From Liolophura sinensis (lineage: Eukaryota > Mollusca > Polyplacophora > Chitonida > Chitonidae), in assembly GCF_032854445.1 (NCBI RefSeq), contig NC_088305.1, forward strand, positions 1,619,001-1,683,000: a DNA stretch of 64,000 nucleotides. The letters are read 5' to 3'. Positions 1-12,600 of this stretch are shown here, in pieces. Positions within the stretch are counted from its first letter, which is position 1, and the number at the start of each line of letters is the position of its first letter. The notes below the pieces were generated by a model, which was not told the DNA's origin, ran no database searches, and saw only the letters and a program-made list of their open reading frames with translations. Made by a program: the position numbers and the translations under genes.

Positions 1-554
1 TGGACTCTGCAAACCGTCACACAAACATGGTCAACAAGTTACTGTCACTCAGGCCTCACGACCAGTGAGAACAAAGTCTGGGTCCAAGGCTAGGGTTGAA
101 CCCTCTCCACGCGTGTCCTGTTGTCCTGTTTTACATTTTATGATCTTACAGTAAATGACAATGTCAAGTAGGAGAAAAAAGAAATGACATTACTGCCATA
201 TACTTGTATTAAACACAGATATGTCCAAATTCTGTGTAGATGTATCTAATCTGACCAGCCATAAATTGTGTTTCTGTGTAACTAAACAATATGTACTATT
301 CAGATATCTAATAAATGTTGTATTTATTTGTTTAACATTTCTAAATGCACCTGCTAATCTTTGTGTTTGTAAAACATTGCTAAAAGCAACACATGTATGG
401 ATATGCATAACCAAAATAACTTATGCTGAATGTTTCTACAGCCAAATAAATGCTTTATAAAAAAAAACAAGACATGCCAACTTTTAACATCATTAGACAG
501 TAACATCTGGGGGCAGGTAGAAGTGATTTACACCTGTAGTTATTATCTGCTCAC
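1..554. other. Intron to the left of the transmembrane exon; nothing recognised
   Basis: AT-rich unique sequence with no exon I can support and no tandem array. Short open frames at 190-460 on both strands have no ADAM tail features and look like chance. Confidence 0.6.
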
Positions 555-654
555 CTGTAACAGATCATGGTGAGTCCTATAACAAGGACAAGTCCTCCAA
601 CTACTGAGGCCAGAATGACCACTAACCAGGTCGTGCTCAGGCCAGGCTTAGTGT
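555..654 (-). CDS. ADAM exon 24: transmembrane helix
   Basis: Acceptor CTGTTTCAG, donor ACAG/GTGAGC. Residues 760-792 include the hydrophobic run WLVVILASVVGGLVLVIGLT followed by MICYR, a single-pass helix with a basic inner edge. Two split bases remain, so the cytoplasmic tail starts in an exon left of base 1. Confidence 0.93.
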
Positions 655-3600
655 CTGAAACAGATGGATCGGGCATTCATTATACGTACATGTATGTACC
701 ACTGAGGCTCATGTCATACTTCCCAAGTTTTCAGTCACATGACAACAAGGAGACATTAGGTGTCTTCTTGTGGCAGGGTGACTGAAAGTATAATGCAGAA
801 GACACCAAATATGACACCTCATCCAGCCACATTACACTGGCACCCTGTTAACCAGTCTTGTTTCCTTGCTCTAACTTCTCAACACTGAGTGCCAAGTGAG
901 GCAGCATCAAGTGTCATGTTTAAGTTTTTGGTGTGACCTGACCCTGGTTTGATCTCAAGCCACCTGACTTCAAGGCACACACTCTTACTATTAGGCTATC
1001 TAAGCAGATTTATTTATTACAAGGTATTCATCAAGTTTTCTGGTACTTGACTTCTCTGTAATAATATGTTACAGGAAGTCTTTGGTACATAGTAACCTAC
1101 ATGGTGCTATATATTTCTGTTGTGCAGAGGTACACAATAAACCATGTTCGTTGACGTGTGTGAACTAGGTTCTGCCGTATCAAGTGTGTGTAAACAAGGT
1201 TTTGCCGCCAGGTGTGTGTGAACAAGGTCTTGTCGTATCAGTGTGTGTAAAAAAGGTTTTACAGTATCAGATGTGTGTGAACAAGGGTTTGTCGTATCAG
1301 GTGTGTGTGAACAAGGTTTTGCTGTATAAGGTGTGTGTGAATAAAGTTTTGCCATACCGGGTACATGTAGGTGGAACACCCAACAGGAGTCCTGATGAAA
1401 GAGTATAACTGACCAATCAGATAGCAAAAAATCTACAAATAGGAAAAACAAATTTAGTGCCACACCTTTGACAACGGCGAGAGTTGGAGTGGAGGAGGGG
1501 TATCTTGACTGACCCGACACAGCCGTTGCGGGTGTCGACCCAGTCCGAATGTTCACAGGGACAGGTGTTGTTGTTGTAGCCGTTGTGGGTGGAGCTTTGG
1601 TCATAGGTGGTTCTGTGATGATCTCCACCTCAATGTCGCAGGCAAAGCCACTCCAGCCTGGGTAACAGAAACACGTGCCTCCTCGTGTGCAAATCTGAAT
1701 ACAACAACAACAGTACACTGTTAGTGATGGATCCCTACATTTGATGTGGCAGACATCTGGCCATTTGCTGCCTCTCTCGCTAACATCGCGGTGAAAAACT
1801 TGCCTGAGTAACATGGAAGTTAACACAACACCCCACTTCACGAGGCCACAAGTCTAAAATCAGGTTTTGCTGATGTTCACAACTTACAGTTTGGTTTGTT
1901 CTGTTTTCTAGCACATCACAATTCCAGTCATCAGGGACAGATGATTTAAGGTTTGTTCTGTTTTCTAGCATATCACAATTCCAGTCATCAGAGACAAGAT
2001 GATTTAAGGTTTGTTCTGTTTTCTAGCATATCACAATTCCAGTCATCAGAGACAGATGATTTAAGGTTTGTTCTGTTTTCTAGCATATCACAATTCCAGT
2101 CATCAGAGACAGATGATTTAAGGTTTGTTCTGTTTTCTAGCATATCACAATTCCAGTCATCAGAGACAAGATGATTTAAGGTTTGTTCTGTTTTCTAGCA
2201 TATCACAATTCCAGTCATCAGAGACAAGATGATTTAAGGTTTGTTCTGTTTTCTAGCACATCACAATTCCAGTCATCAGAGACAGATGATTTAAGGTTTG
2301 TTCTGTTTTCTAGCATATCACAATTCCAGTCATCAGAGACAGATGATTAAAGGTTTGTTCTGTTTTCTAGCATATCACAATTCCAGTCATCAGAGACAGA
2401 TGATTTAAGGTTTGTTCTGTTTTCTAGCATATCACAATTCCAGTCATCAGAGACAGATGATTTAAGGTTTGTTCTGTTTTCTAGCATATCACAATTCCAG
2501 TCATCAGAGACAGATGATTTAAGGTTTGTTCTGTTTTCTAGCACATCACAATTCCAGTCATCAGAGACAGATGATTTAAGGTTTGTTCTGTTTTCTAGCA
2601 CATCACAATTCCAGTCATCAGAGACAGATGATTTAAGGTTTGTTCTGTTTTCTAGCACATCACAATTCCAGTCATCAGAGACAGATGATTAAAGGTTTGT
2701 TCTGTTTTCTAGCATATCACAATTCCAGTCATCAGAGACAGATGATTTAAGGTTTGTTCTGTTTTCTAGCATATCACAATTCCAGTCATCAGAGACAGAT
2801 GATTTAAGGTTTGTTCTGTTTTCTAGCATATCACAATTCCAGTCATCAGAGACAGATGATTTAAGGTTTGTTCTGTTTTCTAGCATATCACAATTCCAGT
2901 CATCAGAGACAGACGATTTAAGGTTTGTTCTGTTTTCTAGCACATCACAATTCCAGTCATCAGAGACAGATGATTTAAGGTTTGTTCTGTTTTCTAGCAC
3001 ATCACAATTCCAGTCATCAGAGACAGATGATTTAAGGTTTGTTCACAAGGAAGGATGACATTGCACTGCTAAAAAATTGCCGAGTTTCAGAAACAAAGAT
3101 AAGATTTCATGATCTATATTTGGCTTAAAGAAATTTTTTCAGTCAAATTTTAGCTACTACATGATTATCTTACCCCATGTTGGGAGCACTCCAACCCGAG
3201 GGAGTTAGCTGGGCAGATGAGGTGAGCCAGGGTGTCTACCCCCACACAGGTCCTGTCCAGGCAGAGACTTCCCTCCCCACACCGGGTACCGTCCTCTACC
3301 ATCCCTGTGTGGGGCATGTCCAGCGCTGCCGGGCCGTGCACAATCCTGGTGACGAGAAAACAGGCAACAAAGGTGTTATTTGCAGGCAGCATGGTGTTAT
3401 CTACAGGCAGCAAGGTGTTATCTGCAGGCAGCACGGTGTTATCTGCAGGCAGCAAGGTGTTATTTGCAGGCAGCAAGGTGTTATCTGCAGGCAGCATGGT
3501 GTTATCTGCAGGCAGCAAGGTGTTATTTGCAGGCAGTAAGGTGTTATCTGCAGGCAGCAAGGTGTTATTTGCAGGCAGCAAGGTGTTATCTGCAGGCAGC

Positions 3601-6600
3601 AAGGTGTTATTTGCAGGCAGCATGGTGTTATCTGCAGGCAGCAAGGTGTTATTTGCAGGCAGCAAGGTGTTATTTGCAGGCAGCAAGGTGTTATCTGCAG
3701 GCAGCAAGGTGTTATCTGCAGGCAGCAAGGTGTTATTTGCAGGCAGCACGGTGTTATCTGCAGGCAGCAAGGTGTTATTTGCAGGCAGCATGGTGTTATC
3801 TGCAGGCAGCAAGGTGTTATTTGCAGGCAGCAAGGTGTTATTTGCAGGCAGCAAGGTGTTATCTGCAGGCAGCAAAGGTGTTATCTGCAGGCAGCAAAGG
3901 TGTTATCTGCAGGCAGCAAGGTGTTATCTGCAGGCAGCACGGTGTTATCTGCAGGCAGCAAGGTGTTTTTTGCAGGCAGCAAGGTGTTATCTGCAGGCAG
4001 CAAGGTGTTATTTGCAGGCAGCACGGTGTTATCTGCAGGCAGCAAGGTGTTATCTACAGGCAGCAAGGTGTTATCTGCAGGCAGCACGGTGTTATTTGCA
4101 GGCAGCATGGTGTTATCTGCAGGCAGCAACGTGTTATCTGCAGGCAGCATGGTGTTATCTGCAGGCAGCAAAGGTGTTATCTACAGGCAGCACGGTGTTA
4201 TCTGCAGGCAGCACGGTGTTATCTGCAGGCAGCAAGGTGTTATTTGCAGGCAGCACGGTGTTATCTGCAGGCAGCAAGGTGTTATTTGCAGGCAGCAAGG
4301 TGTTATCTGCAGGCAGCATGGTGTTATCTGCAGGCAGCAAGGTGTTATCTGCAGGCAGCACGGTGTTATCTGCAGGCAGCACGGTGTTATCTGCAGGCAG
4401 CAAGGTGTTATTTGCAGGCAGCAAGGTGTTATCTGCAGGCAGCATGGTGTTATCTGCAGGCAGCAAGGTGTTATCTGCAGGCAGCACGGTGTTGTCTGCA
4501 GGCAGCAAGGTGTTATTTGCAGGCAGCAAGGTGTTATTTGCAGGCAGCACGGTGTTATCTGCAGGCAGCAAGGTGTTATTTGCAGGCAGCACGGTGTTAT
4601 CTGCAGGCAGCAAGGTGTTATTTGCAGGCAGCACGGTGTTATCTGCAGGCAGCAAGGTGTTATTTGCAGGCAGCACGGTGTTATCTGCAGGCAGCAAGGT
4701 GTTATTTGCAGGCAGCATGGTGTTATCTGCAGGCAGCAAGGTGTTATTTGCAGGCAGCAGACATTTTGAAACCAGAGACATTATGCTGGTAATCCAGGAA
4801 GAATCCAGAGACATTATACTGGTAATCCAGGGAGAAACCAGAGACATTATACTGGTAATCCAGGGATAAACCAGAGACATTATGCTCGTAATCCAGGGAG
4901 AAACCAGAGACATTATACTGGTAATCCAAGGAGAAACCAGAGACTTTATACTGGTAATCCAGGGACAAACCAGAGACATTATGCTGGTAATCCAGGGAGA
5001 AACCAAAGACATTATACTGGTAATCCAGGGAGAAACCAAAGACATTATACTGGTAATCCGAGGAGAAACCAGAGACATTATACTGGTAATCCAGGGAGAA
5101 ACCAAAGACATTATACTGGTAATCCAGGGATAAACCAGAGACATTATGCTCGTAATCCAGGGAGAAACCAGAGACTTTATGCTGGTAATCCAGGGAGAAA
5201 CCGAAACTTTATACTGGTAATCCATGGAGAAACCAGAGACTTTACACTGGTAATCCAGGGAGAAACCAGAGATATTATGCTGGTAATCCAGGGATTACAA
5301 AGATAAGTGTAGAGTGTATCTTCACAGAGAACTGTCCACAAAAAACTGTTGTCACTTGTGGAACGTACGAACCAAAGGAATTATGCTACCAATGACGAAT
5401 TATGTTACGAATTATGCTACCAATTATGAAATCCTGAAGTCCTGTATTTTGAATTGCTGTATGCTCACAAAAAACAGCTGAAACCTTGCAGGAACACGGA
5501 CAAATCCCCTTCCTTCGACAGATCATCCGGAGACATATACATACTCTCTCCAACTTCCTCCCACCCAACCACCCGGCTCCCCCAGGGCACAGCACTGTAC
5601 AGAACGTATATATGGTATATATGTGTGCAGACTTAACACTCACTTGCATTCGTACTCGACCCCTCCTGATGACACTGTGGTTTTGGAGAAGGCCTTGTCT
5701 GGGCCGTACAAGGGCACCTTATCCCCACCATCACAGTGAAGTAAACCACACTGGGAGTTCCTGGGCAAGACAATGAAAAACAATGTTGTTTACAGACAGG
5801 TATTTTATGTTTCACTCAAGTACTTTTCTGTTTATGAGTGGAGAAGAAGACAGCTCTTCCTGAAGCAATACTGGAAAAGAAGTCATTTACAAAGTTCACA
5901 AGATACATTGACGCACAGAAGGATGATGCATGTGTGATGGGGTGACCCTGCTGGGGTTTGAACCAATGATCTCTACGCCTCTTGGAACCTGTTTGGTCAC
6001 AGCACCAGTGCAATGATTGGAGGATTTACTCTGTGGACCACACTAGAATTTTAGCTCAGTTCTCCACAGCCAAAGTTCAGCACTCTACCAACTGAGATAA
6101 AGGGAAATTCCCACCAGAACAGATGTAGATAGCACCTATATTCCACCCAGTTTATGCACATTAACAGTAGCACCAATATCAAGTCTACATATACACGTTA
6201 CCCTGTGACCACACAAATTAATAAATTTGGGGGTGGGACGCAAACTTTTACCCAGAAGTACATGAGGACACTTTACTTCTGGTGCCGCTACTCCACACAA
6301 TAAATCATTTTTAACATGTACTATAAATCTGATTTAATTTGAATTTCCAGAACATATTCAAATCCTCCATCTAAGATATTTAAGATACGGTTGCTAGGAT
6401 ATTCTTCTAGCTACCATATTGCACTGGATCCTCCAAATATCTGCACTTTCAGGTGCACCTGTACTGAAAGGAGAAAATCCATTTCGTTTGCAAACTGACG
6501 CGTTTAAAAGCAGCTCCTCGACGGCCCACAGAGCCCATATTTTAAATTTTGATACATCTATATGACCGCTACACTTACTCAGGGGTACACTTGATGTAGT

Positions 6601-9600
6601 GTCCTGTGCTTTCATCTCGCCCACAATGGCCGTTGAAATTTCCCGTTGGGTTAAATCTCTCAAAGCAGCGGAAATCTGCGCTCTCGGCCTCTGGAAGTGG
6701 AGTACCAAATGATTTACTCATTGACAGGTTTTGAAGGTCAAATGCAGCACACTGTAATACGAACCTAAATACCTACCATTCAAGCACACATTTATCACAC
6801 TGTGAAATAAGCCTAAATACCTATCAGTCAAGCACACATTTATCACACTTTGACATGAACCTAAATACCTACCATTCAAGCACACATTTATCACACTGTA
6901 ACATGAACCTAAATACCTACCATTCAAGCACACATTTATCACACTGTGAAATGAGCCTAAATACCTATCATTCAAGAACACATTTATCACACTTTGACAT
7001 GAACCTAAATACCTACCATTCAAGCACACATTTATCACACTGTGAAATGAGCCTAAATACCTATCATTCAAGCACACATTTATCACACTTTGACATGAAC
7101 CTAAATACCTATCATTCCAGCACCCATTTATCACACTGTGACATGAGCCTAAATACCTATCATTCAAGCACACATTTATCACCAGTGATTACTGTATTTC
7201 ACCTTAAATGTGGAACATAAAATGCACCAAACTTGATACTTTTGATGCCAACACTGATGTGAAATGATGCACATGAATACCTACCCTCTCCCCAGATGGC
7301 CTGGCACTGCTGCCCGAGGGTAGGGCAAATCCCCCCAAAACAGTAGCCTGTGTTGTTAGCACATGGGTGGCCGTCCTGGATGAAGTTGTTACTTGGGCAC
7401 TGTGGAAGCAGAGGTCACAGTTAGCTACAGGTGAACATTATTGTCTGAATAAAGACTCATTTATTTCACTGGGTTTTACCACAAAACTGACCACTGCCTT
7501 CTGTTAGGCACCTGACATACCTCCTAGGTCAATACTGAAAGGTGTCCAGTTCTTAAAATCGTTACTATCACCCACATTGGATTTGAACTCTAAACATACT
7601 GAATATAACTGATATTAACGGATTTAACATATAGTATACCGAATACATTTCTTTGAAGGCTGAATTATGCTGAGCGTAAATGGTTTCCAATGCAATGAGA
7701 AAAGTTTTAAGTCAACTGTGATGAACAAAAATCATTTAAAATTAACTGAATAGGATGAATAGCCACCCTAGCCGTGAACTCACCTCTCCTGTGAGCCCTG
7801 TACAGAACTCCGGAACATCACACTCAGTTGTCTTGTCACGGCAAACATGGGTCGCAGGGTACAGCTGCAACAACAACAAACACCAATATATCGTGTGCCT
7901 CAGAGTTCAGGTGTTTCTCGCCGCAACAATAAAATGGCGTCCTGTAATGGAGTTGCTGAAGTTTCAGTGCTAAGAGTTAACTTACACAATATTGGTGAAA
8001 TACTGAGTCCAGCTAATGAATTCAATTGCTCAACTTCTTCACATGTATGAAAGAGCATCGGTCAGTGCAATTTATGCACATTTATAATTAGATTTTGGAG
8101 ACCAAACTATATAGGTTTGTTAGGCCAATTTCAGGACAGAAAGTTTAAATTTATCAGTCTGCACAGAATAATACCTTCGGAATATGCTTGAAAATCTTGC
8201 AACCATGGGGAAAGGTTGAAGAGTTACAGTAAATACGGAGAATGTGTCTACATTTATCAGCAGAGAGAATGAGTTAAGCGTGATGAGATGTAGGACACAT
8301 GCCCGCTGATATTATCAGCATCTTCTGTAACACTTTATTTTGTCTGAAGCACACGCTGAAGCATCATGGTAAAGAGTCAACATTCTGACAGCCTGGTATC
8401 TTATAGTATATACCACTCGCTTGAAGCTAAACTATGAAGTAAGCTTCATAAAACAGACAACAGAAAACTGCGTAAAAATAATATTTATTTTTCCAGATTT
8501 TTTTAAGAGTGTTGAAAGGCATTCAAATATCTGAATACTATGGTGGGCTTTATGAGGCAAACTGATGGTATCTAGAAACTCTGACGTCACATTACCTTTT
8601 TCCCTGATATTCACCAGAAAAAAGGGATACTATGGTGCTCTTACTCACTTATCCGCCATGCTAACTGTATCTATGAGCCCTGTCTTCCTGATCTTCACCA
8701 GAGGGGAGGAATTTTTGGGTACATTATTTCAGCAATCTTTTACTCATAGGTAAAAAGAGTTATTCCCACATTCAGCGTTGTGATTAGAGTTGGGTAAACT
8801 CTGACAGTATGCTCCACAAAGTCCACCTCAGAATTCAAATGTTTGAGTGCATTTAACTCTTGTCACAAAAATCTAAAAAAATAAATATATTATAAATAAT
8901 ATATATATATATAATAAAGTATACTTTTGCATAGTGTTAAGTGATCTACATGTATTTATTAATGCCTACTTTAATTTTCAGAGGTCCTTAACAGGGGAGA
9001 TCCAATCCTAGAGGGTAGGCTCCCATGCAGAGGGGTTGCATGCCACATCATTACCCTCACAGAACAATCGCCAGTTAGCCATATATTAAAATCCTGTGCC
9101 CTCTTTCAATAAAATTCATAAATCAATCTTTCCTCACCTTTCTCATAAATGACGTCGCCTTATGGCACTATAGCCTTGACAACATCTTTCACGTAAAAAA
9201 CCTACGCGAAACATGACAAAGTTTTGTGAAAGTGACCCCTGCTCTATACATGAACTGTTATAGCCAAAGTACTCCAATACTGCTGCCAGAAGTAGTTCGT
9301 ACAACCCTTCTGTTGTGAATCCAGTCCCACAAAGTCCTTAACGCTGTCTATACTTACAGTGCAGTTGTTACAGCAGGGTCCAGACCTACATGTGGCCCAG
9401 GACTTTAGCAGACAGGTGCGGGGGTCACAGCATGGGTCCAGCAGAGCACAATCCTGATTTGGAGAGAGAGAAACACAGCACAACTCAATTTTTACATAGT
9501 TTTGCAACACCTTTAACTTTTTACCCCCTAATGTGCAAATGACACAATGGTTATGATAACATTTTTTTTTCCCAGTTAGCCCTGGACAACCAACTGGGCA

Positions 9601-12600
9601 TTTATTGTCTGTTGTCCACGCATTTACAACTCACCCTTACATTAGACACGTGCCCTTGGTTACAGTGCACATTGTAGATAAGCTACTCTGGAAACATCAA
9701 ACAATCCTGCTGTATCCCTATGTATACAATGTTCCAATATTACAATTTGGCAGTTCAGTGTACTGAAACACTAATAAACTTCAGCATTGGAGATTTCTCC
9801 TCTTCCCCCACCCAATAAAAGGGGTAAAAGTTATTCAGGAGTCACAAGCTTAAATTCAGCCATCCAGAATAAGGCACAGCCTGAAATCACAAGCTTAAAT
9901 TCAGCCATCCAGAATAAGGCACAGCCTGAAGTCACAAGCTTAAATTCAGCCATCCAGAATAAGGCACAGCCTGAAGTCACAAGCTTAAATTCAGCCATCC
10001 AGAATAAGGCACAGCCTGAAGTCACAATCTTAAATTCAGCCATCCAGAATAAGTCAAAGCCTGAAGTCACAATCTTAAATTCAGCCATCCAGAATAAGGC
10101 ACAGCCTGAAGTCACAATCTTAAATTCAGCCATCCAGAATAAGGCACAGCCTGAAATCAGTCTCAACAGGTACATTTTATAATCATACATATGACACTGC
10201 GATCATCAGACTTACCTCCCTTGACCCACAGTCACACTCTTCCCCTCTCTCGACAAACTTATTACCACACTGCTGTGCAAAGTTCCTCTGTAAAAAAAAA
10301 GAAAAAACACATGTGCAACCTATTGTCCTAGAGGACATCCATCGTGAAATTCCTGTACAGGAATGAAGAAGTTAACGGAATGAAAAAACAAGCAAAATTT
10401 ATGTGTCATTTGCAAATCTGGTGAATTACATTCAGAATTGTCCAGAATACCTGGACAGTTGTCGCTTCATTTCTTGGCATACCCAAGGGGTAATTCCATG
10501 ATATCTTGCTTTTGTGCCTTACAACTACCCTGACGGAGACAAATGTTAGTTCATTTCTTGGCATACACAAGGGGTAATTCTACGATATCTCGCTTTTGTG
10601 CCTTACAACTATCCTGACGGAGACAAATGTTATTTGATTTCTTGGCATACACAAGGGGTAATTCCATGATATCTCACTTTTGTGCCTTACAACTATCCTG
10701 AAGGAGACAAATGTTAGTTCATTTTTTGGCATACACAAGGGGTAATTCTACGATATCTCGCTTTTGTGCCTTATAACTATCCTGACGGGGACAAATGTTA
10801 GTTCATTTCTTGGCATACACAAGGGGTAATTCTACGATATCTCGCTTTTGTGCCTTACAACTATCCTGACGGGGACAAATGTTATTTGATTTCTTGGCAT
10901 ACACAAGGGGTAATTCCATGATATCTCGCTTTTGTGCCATACAACTATCCTGACAGAGACAAATGTTATTTCATTTCTTGGCATACATAAGGGGTAATTC
11001 CATGATATCTTACTTTTGTGCCTTACAACTACCCTGAAGGAGACAAATGTTTCATTTCTTGGCATACACAAGGAGTAATTCTACGATATCTTGCTTTTGT
11101 GCCTTACAACTATCTTGACGGTGACAAATGTTATTTCATTTTTTGGCATACACAAGGGGTAATTCTACAATATCTCGCTTTCGTGCCTTACAACTATCCT
11201 GATGGAGACAAATGTTAGTTCATTTCTTGGCATACACAAGGGGTAATTCTACGATATCTCACTTTTGTGCCTTACAACTATCCTGACGGAGACAAATGTT
11301 AGTTCATTTCTTGGCATACACAAGGGGTAATTCCAAGATATCTCGCTTTTGTGCCTTACAACTATCCTGAAGGAGACAAAAATGGGGGTAATTCTACGAT
11401 ATCTCGCTTTTGTGCCTTACAACTATCCTGACGGAGACAAATGTTAGTTCATTTCTTGGCATACACAAGGGGTAATTCTACGATATCTCGCTTTTGTGCC
11501 TTACAACTATCCTGACGGAGACAAATGTTAGTTCATTTCTTGGCATACACAAGGGGTAATTCCAAGATACTGTATCTCGCTTTTGTGCCTTACAACTGTC
11601 CTGAAGGAGACAAATGTTATTTCATTTCTTGACATACACAAGGGGGTAATTCTACGATATCTAGCTTTTGTGCCTTACAACTATCCTGAAGGAGACAAAT
11701 GTTATTTCATTTCTTGGCATACACAAGGGGTAATTCCATGATATCTCGCTTTTGTGCCTTACAACTATCCTGAAGGAGACAAATGTTATTTCATTTCTTG
11801 GCATACACAAGGGGTAATTCCATGATATCTCGCTTTTGTGCCTTACAACTATCCTGAAGGAGACAAATGTTATTTCATTTCTTGGCATACACAAGGGGTA
11901 ATTCCAAGATTTCTCGCTTTTGTGCCTTACAACTATCCTGAAGGAGACAAATGTTATTTCATTTCTTGGCATACACAAGGGGTAATTCCATGATATCTCA
12001 CTTTTGTGCCTTACAACTATCCTGAAGGAGACAAATGTTATTTCATTTTTTGGCATACACAAGGGGTAATTCCATGATATCTCACTTTTGTGCCTTACAA
12101 CTATCCTGACAGAGACAAATGTTATTTCATTTCTTGGCAAACACAAGGGGTAATTCTACGATATCTCGCTTTTGTGCCTTACAACTACCCTGAAGGAGAA
12201 AAATGTTATTTCATTTCTTGGCATACACAAGGGGTAATTCTACGATATCTCGCTTTTGTGTCTTACAACTATCCTGACGGAGACAAATGTTATTTCATTT
12301 CTTGGCATACACAAGGGGTAATTCTACGATATCTCGCTTTTGTGCGTTACACCTATCCTGAAGGAGACAAATGTAATTTCATTTCTTGGAATACACAAGG
12401 GGTAATTCCATGGTATCTCGCTTTTGTGCCTTACAACTATCCTGACAGAGACAAATGTTATTTCATTTCTTGGCACACACAAGGGGTAATTCTACGATAT
12501 CTCGCTTTTTGTGCCTTACAACTATCATGATGCAGACTTTTTACAAGTCAAGCAGTGGTGTACAGGTACAAGCCATCCTCCAGGCTGGATTTATGCTGTT

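Noticed and set aside
3232-4869. 545-codon plus-strand open frame of repeats
   Set aside because: By-product of the 21-bp period without stop codons; open in other frames and on the other strand too, and antisense to a clear ADAM exon at its left end.
6394-6708. 104-codon minus-strand frame at ADAM exon 20
   Set aside because: Wrong frame; the exon's true frame gives the conserved CFERFN...GHCG cysteine pattern and fits the neighbouring phases.
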